Positions 25,498-34,633 of a stretch of DNA of 64,000 nt are shown in pieces. The number at the start of each line of letters is the position of its first letter. Position 1 is the stretch's first letter. The DNA lies in assembly GCF_900177425.1 (NCBI RefSeq), contig NZ_LT840184.1:5825787-5889786 (forward strand), read 5' to 3'. This stretch comes from Paenibacillus uliginis N3/975 (GTDB taxonomy: Bacteria; Bacillota; Bacilli; Paenibacillales; Paenibacillaceae). The translations under genes and the position numbers were made by a program. Under the pieces are notes generated by a model. It had not been told where the DNA came from, made no database searches, and saw nothing but the letters and a program-made list of their open reading frames with translations.

Positions 25498-27078
25498 TCA
25501 GTCGATAGAGGGATAAATTTCAGCATTTGCCCGATATTCAGAAGGGGTCATTCCCGTAAATTTTTTGAACAGACGGTTGAAATACTTCATATCCTCATAG
25601 CCGACTTCATTCGCCACTTCACTGATTTTGGCAGGGGTTTCAAGCAGCAAAGCCATCGCTTTCTGCATTTTGGCCTGTGTTACGAACTCGATATAGTTCT
25701 GTCCGGTTTCCCGTTTGAACAACTCGCTGAAATAATTTGAATTCATATGCACATGTTTTGCAACTTGCTGCAACGATAACCCTTGACCCAGATGCTCATG
25801 TATATACGCGACCGCGCGCTGAACCGGACTAATACCGGATACTAGCTCGGCATGCTGCTTCATTAGCGTTTCAAAATGGTGTAACAGCACCTTCTCCGGT
25901 CTTTGCGCAAGTTCAGTCATGTCCAGCTTCTCCCCATTCGGCGGTTCATATGAACGGCCGATAGACAAGGCAGCACGCTCCAGCCAGCGGTGTCCGGCAA
26001 CGATCAGAGTCTGAAGATAACCCTGCACCGAGCTTGGTGTCGCTTGATGATCACGCCGGATACGTGCCAGCAGCTCTGCGATTCCACTCTTCAGGACACC
26101 AGCGTCCTCTGCCCGAAGCCATGCTGCCAGCTCCTTCTCCTCTTCCATCGTGCTGAATACCCGGACACCTTTACGTTCACTTATGTCTTCGTAGCGCACA
26201 TAATCTTTATGGCCTAACAGCCATTCATAAGAACCGGCTTCCATGGCTGTGTCCAGAGCCCGCCGCAACTGCCTTACATCACCGATCGGCTGCCCGCAGG
26301 CGGCAAAGGTGTCGCAGTTCAGTTCTTCTCTCGCTTTCCGGATTATATATTCCAGTTGGCTTATGCCCTCGCGTTCCACCTCAGTTCTGATCAGCATCAG
26401 GATCGAGTCGTCCCACTGCAGCCACTCACAACCGTAAGGGACGAGTTCGGTCAATCTCTCCCCAAAGGCATGGTAGAGAACTTCTGGTACACGCCCTTCT
26501 TCTCCGGCAGTATCGTCATGACGGAAGGTAACGATCCAGACCTGCAGTTGGTGCTCCCCCTGAGTAATCCTCAGATCGGGATATCTGTTCCACATCTCCG
26601 TTACCGTCTTCTCATCTGGAAGAGTAGCCGAGGCAAGCAGTCTTCTCAGGAAGCTGCGGTTGACTGCTCTTTCCTGCGTCCTGCCCAGTTCATCTTCCTG
26701 CCGTCGCTGTTCAATCCGAGCCTTCGCCCGAATCGCCGCCTGTATTATTTCGTCGGGCCGGCTTGTTTTCAGCAAATATTCACTGACACCTTCCCGCATC
26801 GCCTGCTGGGCATATATAAACTCATCAAAACCAGATATAATGATCATTTCTGTGTCCGGCCGCTCGTTCATCACTTCACGGGCCAGATCAATCCCGCTCA
26901 TGCCAGTCATCCGAATATCGGTAAAAATAATATCCGGCTGTTCACACGGAATCCGCTGTAGTGCCTCTTCCGCTGAAGCGGCCGGCTCCAATACAGAAAA
27001 CCCGCTGCTCTCCCAGTTAATTACCGTGCTCAACCCCGTCCGAATGATCACCTCGTCATCCACAATCAACACCTTCAT
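25498..27078 (-). CDS. Response regulator with AraC-type DNA-binding domain (YesN-like)
   Basis: 526 residues. The receiver domain (1-120) has VDDE at residues 6-9 and phosphoacceptor Asp54 in IIFTDIRMTGMSGIDL. A long middle region of about 280 residues, typical for YesN proteins, leads to a C-terminal paired helix-turn-helix (LQQVAKHVHMNSNYFSELF, ISEVANEVGYEDMKYFNRLF, GMTPSEYRANA). It is the partner of the kinase encoded 41 bases upstream and should activate the binding-protein and permease genes downstream. Confidence 0.93.
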   Translation of the reverse strand: MKVLIVDDEVIIRTGLSTVINWESSGFSVLEPAASAEEALQRIPCEQPDIIFTDIRMTGMSGIDLAREVMNERPDTEMIIISGFDEFIYAQQAMREGVSEYLLKTSRPDEIIQAAIRAKARIEQRRQEDELGRTQERAVNRSFLRRLLASATLPDEKTVTEMWNRYPDLRITQGEHQLQVWIVTFRHDDTAGEEGRVPEVLYHAFGERLTELVPYGCEWLQWDDSILMLIRTEVEREGISQLEYIIRKAREELNCDTFAACGQPIGDVRQLRRALDTAMEAGSYEWLLGHKDYVRYEDISERKGVRVFSTMEEEKELAAWLRAEDAGVLKSGIAELLARIRRDHQATPSSVQGYLQTLIVAGHRWLERAALSIGRSYEPPNGEKLDMTELAQRPEKVLLHHFETLMKQHAELVSGISPVQRAVAYIHEHLGQGLSLQQVAKHVHMNSNYFSELFKRETGQNYIEFVTQAKMQKAMALLLETPAKISEVANEVGYEDMKYFNRLFKKFTGMTPSEYRANAEIYPSID

Positions 27079-27119
27079 CCAAGATCATCTCCCTTTCCCT
27101 TCACGTGTGTGATTCAGCC

Positions 27120-28907
27120 CTATTCGATCCCCGACCTGTCCTCTCCAATCGGGATCGTAAACATAACTACTGTTCCTCTTCCTTCCGTGCTCTCAATCCG
27201 GAGAACGGCCTCCCTTCCGTAATGAAGACGAAGTCGGTTGTTCACATTGCGGAGCCCGTAGCTCCCTTGGGAAGACCTCTCCTTTTCATGAACGTGAACC
27301 GGATGCTCCTCCAATTGAGTACGCAGCCATAACAGTCGTTCCTCACTCATGCCTATTCCATCGTCCTCCACCATCAAATGGATACCGTGTTCATCACAGC
27401 TTGCATTGATCGTAATCGTACCCGGTCCTTCCCGTTTCAGAATACCGTGCAACATCGCGTTCTCAACGAGCGGCTGCAGCAACAGCTTGAGCATGGTCAG
27501 ATCACGCACCCGATCATCCATATACACATGAAAGATTAATTTATCCGGGTAACGGATGGACTGAATGTTCACATAATTCCGGACATGCTCCATCTCCTGG
27601 CGGACTGCGCAATATTCCTGGCCGTTATTCAGGCTGAATCTGAGAAAGTCGCTCAGTGAGCCGACCATATCAGCGATTTTGCTGTCTTTATTCATCAAGG
27701 CAAGCCACTGGATGGAAGACAGGGTATTGTACAGGAAATGCGGGTTGATCTGTACCTGAAGTGCCTGCATATCCGCTTCTTTTTTCAGTGATTCACTTAG
27801 TTTCACTTCCTCCGTCAGCTTCACAATCCGGGAGCTTAGACGGTTATAGCTGATGACCAGCTGTCCTACCTCATCAATCGTTGTTACGGGAATCGCGGGA
27901 AGCGGCTCCTCCGGACTTGAGTTTTTGAGAAATTTGGTCAAAGTGGATAACGGCTTCGTAATTTTCTGTATCAGAAAGACAACGAGAATGATCACGAGAA
28001 GAAACGCAACGGTGACCGCAACGGCCATCAAGGTGAGCACATACTGGTTCTGTGAACGGTATTCTGCAGCTGGAATGATGCCGACCAGCTTCCAGTTCAC
28101 ATCCGATACCGATTTGTAGAGTACGGTCTTCTTATCCGTCCCTTCCCCGTAATTTAAAGTCCCACTTGGTCCTTCCATCAGCTTCATGCCCGGATAAAAA
28201 TCAGATAGCGGGCGGTTACTTTCCATGTCGGGTGGACCGGCAATGATCCGGTCATGCTCATCCAGCAGCAGGACAAATCCGCTCTTCTCTAGAGCCGCCT
28301 GCGTGACCTGATAAGCAATCACGGCTTGGTCCACATTGATCTGGACCTTGCCGATCGGCTTATATTTATCTGTACTTCGAATCGGCCGGGCTAGCGTTAC
28401 GACCTGCCGCACTCCGTCCGACGTCCACTGCCGGTGTACGTTAGACCACCACTTGGGATGCCACTTGTAATAATCCGGAATTTCCTCGGTAATGTCGGTA
28501 AACTCCGAGCGGATCAACGATTTGTGCGAAATCGGCTGCTTTGCTCCAAGCGGCTCAATAATGATGTTCGCAATATACTCCTTCGAGAACGCCAGATTCG
28601 TCAAAAAAAAGATAATCGATGTCTGCTGCGTATAATTGCTATCTCTCTCCGGCGACTTCAGATAACTCTGGACCCCACTGTGCCCGATCAGAAAAAGAGA
28701 CATGTTTTCCACGTCCTTCACCATCGTCACCAGGTAAGCCTCAAGCTGCCGCAACGTATTCATCCCTGATATTTTGGCCTTTTCCTCAGTAATGCCGCCC
28801 GCCATATTGTAAGAGAATAGACCGAGAAACAGGAGTGGAACCATCGTCGCAATGATGATCAGCAGTGAAAGCTTGTGCTTAAGCGATTTGCCGAGCCATT
28901 TTTTCAT
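27120..28907 (-). CDS. Sensor histidine kinase, YesM-like
   Basis: 595 residues. Membrane helices at about 11-33 and 288-313 enclose an extracellular dCache-like sensor; a HAMP domain follows; the His_kinase domain carries the phosphoacceptor His390 in QINPHFLYNTLSSIQW, and the ATPase part has LLLQPLVENAMLHG and VEDDGIGMS. It heads the five-gene transport unit. YesM kinases sense oligosaccharides outside the cell, sometimes with the binding protein. It is preceded by a possible cre box. Confidence 0.93.
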   Translation of the reverse strand: MKKWLGKSLKHKLSLLIIIATMVPLLFLGLFSYNMAGGITEEKAKISGMNTLRQLEAYLVTMVKDVENMSLFLIGHSGVQSYLKSPERDSNYTQQTSIIFFLTNLAFSKEYIANIIIEPLGAKQPISHKSLIRSEFTDITEEIPDYYKWHPKWWSNVHRQWTSDGVRQVVTLARPIRSTDKYKPIGKVQINVDQAVIAYQVTQAALEKSGFVLLLDEHDRIIAGPPDMESNRPLSDFYPGMKLMEGPSGTLNYGEGTDKKTVLYKSVSDVNWKLVGIIPAAEYRSQNQYVLTLMAVAVTVAFLLVIILVVFLIQKITKPLSTLTKFLKNSSPEEPLPAIPVTTIDEVGQLVISYNRLSSRIVKLTEEVKLSESLKKEADMQALQVQINPHFLYNTLSSIQWLALMNKDSKIADMVGSLSDFLRFSLNNGQEYCAVRQEMEHVRNYVNIQSIRYPDKLIFHVYMDDRVRDLTMLKLLLQPLVENAMLHGILKREGPGTITINASCDEHGIHLMVEDDGIGMSEERLLWLRTQLEEHPVHVHEKERSSQGSYGLRNVNNRLRLHYGREAVLRIESTEGRGTVVMFTIPIGEDRSGIE

Positions 28908-29138
28908 TCCTTCACCTCAGTTCTTATGTGCCTAAACCACACAGTTGCTTATCCCATGAGCTAGTTGCCAAGCGCAACCGCTTTCAGCCCAATAGATTAA
29001 AATCTATCTTAGAGTAATCCTTCTGTCGGAGTAAATGATTTCTTAGTCATAGAGGGGGATAAAATTATCCACTGGACCTGCTGTAGTATTTGATATTGAA
29101 GCTGGTCATGACCGATAAAGACGTCCAACACACAAAAA
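28908..29138. other. Intergenic region upstream of the histidine kinase
   Basis: This stretch carries the kinase promoter, which I cannot place exactly, and one cre-like sequence at 28972-28987. No open frame, repeat or RNA structure was recognised before the terminator of the next gene. Confidence 0.5.
28972..28987 (-). promoter_or_regulatory. Possible cre (CcpA) site
   Basis: On the minus strand CTGAAAGCGGTTGCGC matches 14 of 16 cre consensus positions, with a perfect central AAAGCG. It is 65 bases upstream of the kinase start codon, suitable for catabolite repression of the transport operon. Confidence 0.4.
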
Positions 29139-29195
29139 AAACCCCTCCCAGAAATGACAGGAATAACATCCGCCATAGCCCAAGAGAGGGGTTCT
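29133..29195 (-). terminator. Rho-independent terminator of the dehydrogenase gene
   Basis: GAGGGGTT and AACCCCTC pair around a 38-base loop that can fold further; eight T residues follow on the minus strand. It lies 15 bases after the stop codon at 29210. Confidence 0.85.
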
Positions 29196-29209
29196 TAATC
29201 ATGATTCAA

Positions 29210-30229
29210 TTACAATTTTACGATGCTTCCTGTTGCCTGAGACTCAAATGCACCCAGGATAACGTTCAGCGAACGCAAGCCTTCTTCGCCGGAAATCGAC
29301 GGTGGCGTGTTGGTGAGAATAGATTGTACGAATGCGTCAATTACACCGCTATGGACCTGCTGTTCGTTGGTTGCCATCGCGCCGACCTTGTAGGTCTCTA
29401 CAGTACCGTTTGTCAACTCAACGATAACCTCGTCCCCATCTACCGCACCAATCTTCATGACGCCATTCTCGCACCACAGCACGGTGCTGTTGTCACCGGA
29501 TCTATAATGTGTCCAACTGGCCATCAACGTTCCGACAGCGCCGCTCTTCATGCGAACGATACAGGTCGCGTTGTCATCTACGTCTGTTCCGTCCTTATGA
29601 ATCGTGCCGATAAATCCCGCCACTTCAGCAATTTCATCACTCAGCAAATAACGGATAAAGTCGGATTTATGCACACCGAGATCACCCATGGCACCCATAA
29701 TTGCTTCTTCTTTGCGGAAGAACCAGCTGTCACGTCCATCCAGGCTCCAGCTCTCCGGACCACCATGACCGAAAGAAGTACGGAACGTAAGCACTTTTCC
29801 AAGCTTGCCGGAATCGAGGATTTCCTTCGCCTTTACATGCGGCGGCATCAGACGCTGATTGTGGCCAACCATCAGGTACACGCCGTTTTTGCGTGCAGCC
29901 TCAATCATCTGCTCTCCTTCTTCGGCTGTAGTAGCCATCGGCTTCTCAACCAATACATGCAAGCCTGCATTCGCTGCCGCAATGGTCATCGGCGCATGCA
30001 GGTAGTTCGGCGTACACACGCTGACTGCATCCAGCTTTTCATTTTTCAGCAATTCTTCATAGCTTGTGTAAGCTTTTCCGCCATAAATCTTAGCAACCTC
30101 TTCAACACGTTCTTTTAACGGATCAGCGAAGGCAACCAGCTCTACGTTAGGATTGGCAGCATATTCAGGAATGTGTCTGCGCTGGGCAATAGCACCGCAG
30201 CCAAATACAGCAATTTTGATTTTGTTCAT
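29210..30229 (-). CDS. Gfo/Idh/MocA-family oxidoreductase
   Basis: 339 residues. The N-terminal Rossmann fold begins KIAVFGCGAIAQRRHIPEY, with the family's EKPMATTAEEGEQM lysine-proline motif near residue 95 and a C-terminal alpha/beta substrate domain (DLGVHKSDFIRYLL near 175, GALGDLGVH-type histidine). NAD(P)-dependent dehydrogenation of a sugar, inositol or glycoside derivative is expected. It forms a two-gene unit with the isomerase upstream and ends at a strong terminator. Confidence 0.88.
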   Translation of the reverse strand: MNKIKIAVFGCGAIAQRRHIPEYAANPNVELVAFADPLKERVEEVAKIYGGKAYTSYEELLKNEKLDAVSVCTPNYLHAPMTIAAANAGLHVLVEKPMATTAEEGEQMIEAARKNGVYLMVGHNQRLMPPHVKAKEILDSGKLGKVLTFRTSFGHGGPESWSLDGRDSWFFRKEEAIMGAMGDLGVHKSDFIRYLLSDEIAEVAGFIGTIHKDGTDVDDNATCIVRMKSGAVGTLMASWTHYRSGDNSTVLWCENGVMKIGAVDGDEVIVELTNGTVETYKVGAMATNEQQVHSGVIDAFVQSILTNTPPSISGEEGLRSLNVILGAFESQATGSIVKL

Positions 30230-30263
30230 GTTGATTGTCTCCTCTGTGATTGAAAATATAAAT

Positions 30264-31037
30264 TTAGAATTGGTTTAGATAGTTCTCTTTCAGCCAGTTC
30301 AAGCTGTTCGATACGCTTTGCAGCGGTGGATTCTGGCATACATCCTGCTCTACGATCAGCCATTCTGTGCCTGCATCCGAAGCGGCCTTAATAACAGCCG
30401 GCAAGTCAACCGAGCCTTGGCTCAGCTCAAGCGTCTGCATGTTGCCATCGGCATCCTTGCTGAAATCCTTCAGGTGAAGGAGTGGCAAACGTCCTGCATA
30501 TTTTGGAATGTAAGCAAGCGGATCTTGTCCGGCAAACTGTACCCAGCATACGTCCATCTCAACTTGAACCGCATTCGGTGAAGTCGTTGAATACATGGCA
30601 TCAAATACAAATTGGCCATCCACTTCAGCTTCAAATTCAAATGCATGGTTGTGATAACCAAAGATCAGTCCCTGCTTGCGTGCTTCAGCACCTACTTCTT
30701 CCAGGAAGGCAAAGAGGTTCTTCCAACCTTCTGCATCCTCGCGGTCTTCTGGAGCTACATATGGACACATCATATACTTGGCGCCGATCGTTTTCAGGTA
30801 ATCGATCTCCTTTTGCAGATCGTCGCGAAGAAGATGCAGTCCCACGTGACTGCCGATTGCCTTAAGACCCAGCTCCTGAAGAAGCGTTTTCATCTCCTCT
30901 GCCGGAATGTCGCCATAGCCTGCGAACTCCACACCTTCATATCCCAGTTCCGCCACTTTGCGAAGCGTACCGCGGAAATCCTGCGCAGTTTCGTCGCGAA
31001 GCGTATACATTTGCAGTCCGATACCCATTTTTCTCAT
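30264..31037 (-). CDS. Sugar phosphate isomerase/epimerase family protein
   Basis: 257 residues with a xylose-isomerase-like TIM barrel (PF01261): GIGLQMYTLRDE at the start, YEGVEFAGYGD, GYHNHAFEFE near residue 125 and VEMDVCWVQFAG near 170, which hold the metal-binding Glu, His and Asp. Such proteins isomerise or epimerise keto-sugars or act on inosose-type compounds. Together with the downstream dehydrogenase this is the usual enzyme pair for oxidative sugar or inositol breakdown. A divergent AraC regulator gene starts 140 bases upstream. Confidence 0.87.
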   Translation of the reverse strand: MRKMGIGLQMYTLRDETAQDFRGTLRKVAELGYEGVEFAGYGDIPAEEMKTLLQELGLKAIGSHVGLHLLRDDLQKEIDYLKTIGAKYMMCPYVAPEDREDAEGWKNLFAFLEEVGAEARKQGLIFGYHNHAFEFEAEVDGQFVFDAMYSTTSPNAVQVEMDVCWVQFAGQDPLAYIPKYAGRLPLLHLKDFSKDADGNMQTLELSQGSVDLPAVIKAASDAGTEWLIVEQDVCQNPPLQSVSNSLNWLKENYLNQF

Positions 31038-31176
31038 GGAAGGACACCTCTATTCAATGGATTGTGTTAATGCTCTATATGGTACCATCTTACATGAAAG
31101 TAGGCTAAAATGAACATAAACTATATTGTCATAACATGAACTATTTGCTTACTTTTTTTCGAGTGGAGGTTAAGTC

Positions 31177-31992
31177 ATGGTAGAGTCAAGACTGCTGATC
31201 TGCGATTATTCCTATCACACTGCGCCTTTTAGCAACAGTCATAAGAACGGCTTGACAACCTATCTGTTCCGTCTGCAAACCGAAGGCTCTTGCGAGGCTT
31301 GCTGCAACAGCAAGGAGTACCATTTACAGGCCGGTGATCTCCTGCTGCTTAAACCCGGAGATAAATACGAGCTGCGGGTAAGAGAGGAAACGAATGACGG
31401 ACGTGTGTCGAGCGGCGATTACTTTATTTTTTGCGATGGTACTTGGATCGATGTCTGGTGGAGCCGCATGAGCCGCCACATTGTCAACCATATCAGCATT
31501 GACGACCATTTGCTCGGCTTGTGGAGGCAGCTTCTGCTGGAGAAGCGCCGCGGGCCGGAGGGGGAGAATGTTGAGCTAACCGGTTATTTACTACAAGGCC
31601 TCTGCCTGTGTCTGGATCGGGCGATTACGGAGACAAAACCTACGGACCGCTCAGCCTTCATGGCATTACGCTTGAAGAGATTCATTGAAGAGCATGCTAC
31701 CGTTACGTTTAAACTTGAAGAGGCTGCTGCTCATGTCGGCCTTAGCTTGTCTCGAGCTGTTCAGCTGTTCAAAGCCTGTTATGGCAAAACCATGATCCAA
31801 TATGCGCTGGAAATCCGGCTTAATGCTGCGGTTGAACGTATCAAGTACAGCTCCCTGACACTGGAGGAGATAGCTGAGACGTGCGGATTTGCCAGCTATT
31901 CGTATTTTCATCGTGTATTCCGAGCCAAATATGGCATGCCCCCGGCGAGATTCCGAGAGATAGAAACAACGCCCGTCGGGTCGGTTGAGTAA
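31177..31992 (+). CDS. AraC-family regulator
   Basis: 271 residues. An N-terminal cupin-like domain (LQAGDLLLLKPGDKYEL) is followed by paired helix-turn-helix units (LEEAAAHVGLSLSRAVQLF, IAETCGFASYSYFHRVF, GMPPARFREIE). It is transcribed away from the isomerase/dehydrogenase pair across a 139-bp gap and is the likely regulator of that pair. AGTGGAGG precedes the ATG. Confidence 0.88.
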   Translation: MVESRLLICDYSYHTAPFSNSHKNGLTTYLFRLQTEGSCEACCNSKEYHLQAGDLLLLKPGDKYELRVREETNDGRVSSGDYFIFCDGTWIDVWWSRMSRHIVNHISIDDHLLGLWRQLLLEKRRGPEGENVELTGYLLQGLCLCLDRAITETKPTDRSAFMALRLKRFIEEHATVTFKLEEAAAHVGLSLSRAVQLFKACYGKTMIQYALEIRLNAAVERIKYSSLTLEEIAETCGFASYSYFHRVFRAKYGMPPARFREIETTPVGSVE

Positions 31993-32060
31993 GCTCAGGA
32001 CGATATCAAGTGAGTACATGTTGTTTTCACCAAACGAAATGTTCATCGCATCACCTGCAA

Positions 32061-32076
32061 GCTTTCTTTAGAAAGC
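32061..32076. other. Small perfect hairpin downstream of the AraC gene
   Basis: GCTTTCTTTAGAAAGC folds into a 6-bp stem with a TTTA loop. No T-run follows; its role is not clear. Confidence 0.4.
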
Positions 32077-32139
32077 CTCATCGGAAGCATGAAAGGGTGC
32101 GCCCACTCAAGGTGTGTTGTACATTCCAGGTTATAGCAT

Positions 32140-32166
32140 AAAAGCCCCGATATTCGGGGCTTTTTC
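32140..32166. terminator. Bidirectional terminator between AraC and GH3 genes
   Basis: AAAGCCCCGA and TCGGGGCTTT pair around a short TAT loop, with T-run on the plus strand and TTTT on the minus strand. It can end both the AraC message and the GH3 operon. Confidence 0.88.
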
Positions 32167-32212
32167 CACTCTATTTCGATCTACTCCGCAATCAGGCTGT
32201 ACACCAAAAATA
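32141..32212. repeat. Terminator module, copy A
   Basis: The terminator and the 45 bases to its right (including TATTTCGATCTACTCC and CAATCAGGCT) recur at 41474-41540 with a few substitutions and a short deletion. The similarity extends well beyond the hairpin, so it is a duplicated segment or dispersed element rather than two independent terminators. Confidence 0.75.
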
Positions 32213-32241
32213 TCTTAGTTGGCCGCGCCGAATGCACTCGC

Positions 32242-34542
32242 TCACTGCTGTTTTTCCAATGTGCGCGCTCTCCGGTATTTCTTCGTCCGCTCATCCTCAA
32301 TGACACCATTCCAGTTAAGGCCGAAGGCAAAATCATAGGTATGGTTCTCAGAGTCTATGTGACATTCCATATCATGTGCCACATCCTCAAACTGCTCTTC
32401 CACCGTTCTCATATTAGCCGGCATCTGCATCGGCAGCAGGCCTGATGGCTCAACTGCACCAGTGAGCACCTCCATGATCGCTTGATCCTGAACGCCAAAG
32501 TTGACGAGGATAGCATCTACCTCCGCTTCAAATTCTTCAACGACGGTCGGATTCGACAAGAGCATGGATACAATAACCGGTTTGCCTTTCATCATTTCCT
32601 TTGTTTCCATCACCATGTCCAGATCGGTTGTATTCTGAGGGGTAACGGATTTTCCTTTATAGGAACGGTTCAACACATCACACGTACGTGCATCGCCAGC
32701 CAGGCTCACTTCGCGCGCATGCTCTGCCGTATATGTCTTGTATTGCAGACTCATCGGCACATAACCATTGCCTCCCTGTTCCTCATCCTCCTCGCTGTAG
32801 CCGGTTCCCGACTTCGGTGTGCTGATAAATACAAGGCCGAAGTCAGCTTCATCAGGATTATTCGTAACCTCAAAATATTTTGACACGATGTCCAGATTTA
32901 CCGGATGCTCGAGGCTTTCCGGCGTCGGATTGCCAAACCAATCCTTTCCGGCCGCCATAAAGCGTTTCGGAATGTAGACCTTGCTCTTCTGTTGAAGAGG
33001 CAGTACGCCATTTTTATTTTTCAGCATGACGATCGATTTCAACTGTGCTTCATATCCCTCACGCATAAACTCTGCATTCCCCACAACTTCCGCACTTTGC
33101 AGCGGCTCTACATACGGGTTTTCAAACAATCCAAGACGGAACATATTGCTCAGCAGGCGTACCGCAGACTGTTCAAATCGATCCCGCATATATGCTTCTC
33201 CGTGCTCTTCAACGCCCATCTGATAGGCAGCCAGTACAGGTTCAATCTCGTTGTTGCCGCCAAACTGGTCAACGCCTGCCATCAGCAGCTTGTAATGCCG
33301 CTCCGCCACCGTCAGTCCCTCTACACCCCATGGCTTACCGGTAAGGAAGGAATCCCGAGGGCCGGATTCGTCAGCAGTAATCAACCAGTCGGTGCAGACC
33401 ACACCGTCATATCCATATTTCTCCCGCAACAAATCCTTAATAAGATAGGAGTTATAAGAATTGCCGACATTCTCCCCGTTTACGGTATCCTGATCCGTAG
33501 AGATTGTGTAGTACGGCATGACAGCTGAAGCCATACTGGTCTTTCCATCCAGCTTAAAAGCTCCATCCACAAATGGAATCAAATGTTCATCAAAGTTGTT
33601 TCCCGGATAAACCGCATATTTCCCACAGCTGTAATGAGCATCTCTTCCGGCCTCGCCTGATCCGCCGCCAGGCCAGTGCTTCACCATGGCGTTAACACTG
33701 TCATATCCCCAGCCCTCGGAAATTTCTCTCTCTCCCTCCGATGTCTGGAACCCATCAATGTAGGCACGAGCCATATCGGTAGTTAACAGGGAATCCTCGC
33801 CGAAGGTACCGTTAAACCGGAACCAGCGCGGCTCTGTAGCAATATCAATCTGTGGGGAGAGTGCTGTTGCAAGGCCAAGTGCACGATATTCTTTGGAGGC
33901 AATCTCGCCGAATTTCTTGGTGATGTCCGGATCAAAGGTTGCAGCCAAGCCCAGCGTCTCCGGCCACATGGAGATATGCCCACCGGAGCCCGCATTAAAC
34001 TCCGAACTGGCATCTGAACTATGCCGTGGGTCTGAGCTGTTGTTTGCCGGAATCCCAAGTCCCGTACCTTCCGCATAAGCTTGCACTTTATTGTTCCAGC
34101 GTGCTGCAACTTCCGGACTCTCCACCGTTGTCACCAGCACATGTCTCAGATGATCCTTGACGAGAAAGGCAAGCTGTTCATCCGTCAGCGCCCAAGGCTT
34201 CACTCCACTCTCCTCATAGGATTTACCGTCATAGGTGCCTGAGAACCAAGAGTTGCTTGCAGCTGGAATGGATTGATGCCTGCTGTACAGCATCAGGCCT
34301 GCGATTTGCTCAATAGTCATTTTTGACGCCAAGTCCTTAGCCCGTTCCTTCGACGATAACCGCCAATCTTCATACCGATCTAGCTTGCCATCACGGCTCA
34401 AATCCTTGAAAAACAGATCGTCCTGCTCTATGATCGTTACGCCTGAGCCAGGAGAGTAACCCAGCTTGGGGCCTCCCGGGTTGTTCACATATTGTACGTT
34501 GTCTCCACTTACATTCACGGTTTGGATCGTTTGATTGTTCAT
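32242..34542 (-). CDS. Glycoside hydrolase family 3 protein (divergent)
   Basis: 766 residues from the ATG at MNNQTIQTVN, eight bases after GGAGG; an upstream ATG (MHRRDKLG) has no ribosome site. GH3 N-domain: GGHISMWPETLGLAATFDP, MVKHWPGGGSGEAGRDAH and nucleophile Asp385 in GVVCTDWLI. The GH3 C-domain follows (AQLKSIVMLKNKNGVLPLQ). It carries insertions compared with common beta-glucosidases, has an unusual N-terminal arm and no fibronectin-type III end. No signal peptide, so it acts on sugars already imported, presumably by the symporter encoded two genes upstream. Substrate is beta-glucoside- or beta-xyloside-like by family, not established here. Confidence 0.87.
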   Translation of the reverse strand: MNNQTIQTVNVSGDNVQYVNNPGGPKLGYSPGSGVTIIEQDDLFFKDLSRDGKLDRYEDWRLSSKERAKDLASKMTIEQIAGLMLYSRHQSIPAASNSWFSGTYDGKSYEESGVKPWALTDEQLAFLVKDHLRHVLVTTVESPEVAARWNNKVQAYAEGTGLGIPANNSSDPRHSSDASSEFNAGSGGHISMWPETLGLAATFDPDITKKFGEIASKEYRALGLATALSPQIDIATEPRWFRFNGTFGEDSLLTTDMARAYIDGFQTSEGEREISEGWGYDSVNAMVKHWPGGGSGEAGRDAHYSCGKYAVYPGNNFDEHLIPFVDGAFKLDGKTSMASAVMPYYTISTDQDTVNGENVGNSYNSYLIKDLLREKYGYDGVVCTDWLITADESGPRDSFLTGKPWGVEGLTVAERHYKLLMAGVDQFGGNNEIEPVLAAYQMGVEEHGEAYMRDRFEQSAVRLLSNMFRLGLFENPYVEPLQSAEVVGNAEFMREGYEAQLKSIVMLKNKNGVLPLQQKSKVYIPKRFMAAGKDWFGNPTPESLEHPVNLDIVSKYFEVTNNPDEADFGLVFISTPKSGTGYSEEDEEQGGNGYVPMSLQYKTYTAEHAREVSLAGDARTCDVLNRSYKGKSVTPQNTTDLDMVMETKEMMKGKPVIVSMLLSNPTVVEEFEAEVDAILVNFGVQDQAIMEVLTGAVEPSGLLPMQMPANMRTVEEQFEDVAHDMECHIDSENHTYDFAFGLNWNGVIEDERTKKYRRARTLEKQQ

Positions 34543-34633
34543 TCTGGTTCCCTCCACTCCAAGTTTGTCTCTCCTATGCACTACGCCAGAATCAACACAG
34601 TATTGATTCCTTGTATATACAGCTTCTCTATAT

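Noticed and set aside
29090..30118. 342-codon open frame on the plus strand
   Set aside because: Antisense to the Gfo/Idh/MocA gene and running through its terminator; the minus-strand protein has clear family motifs.
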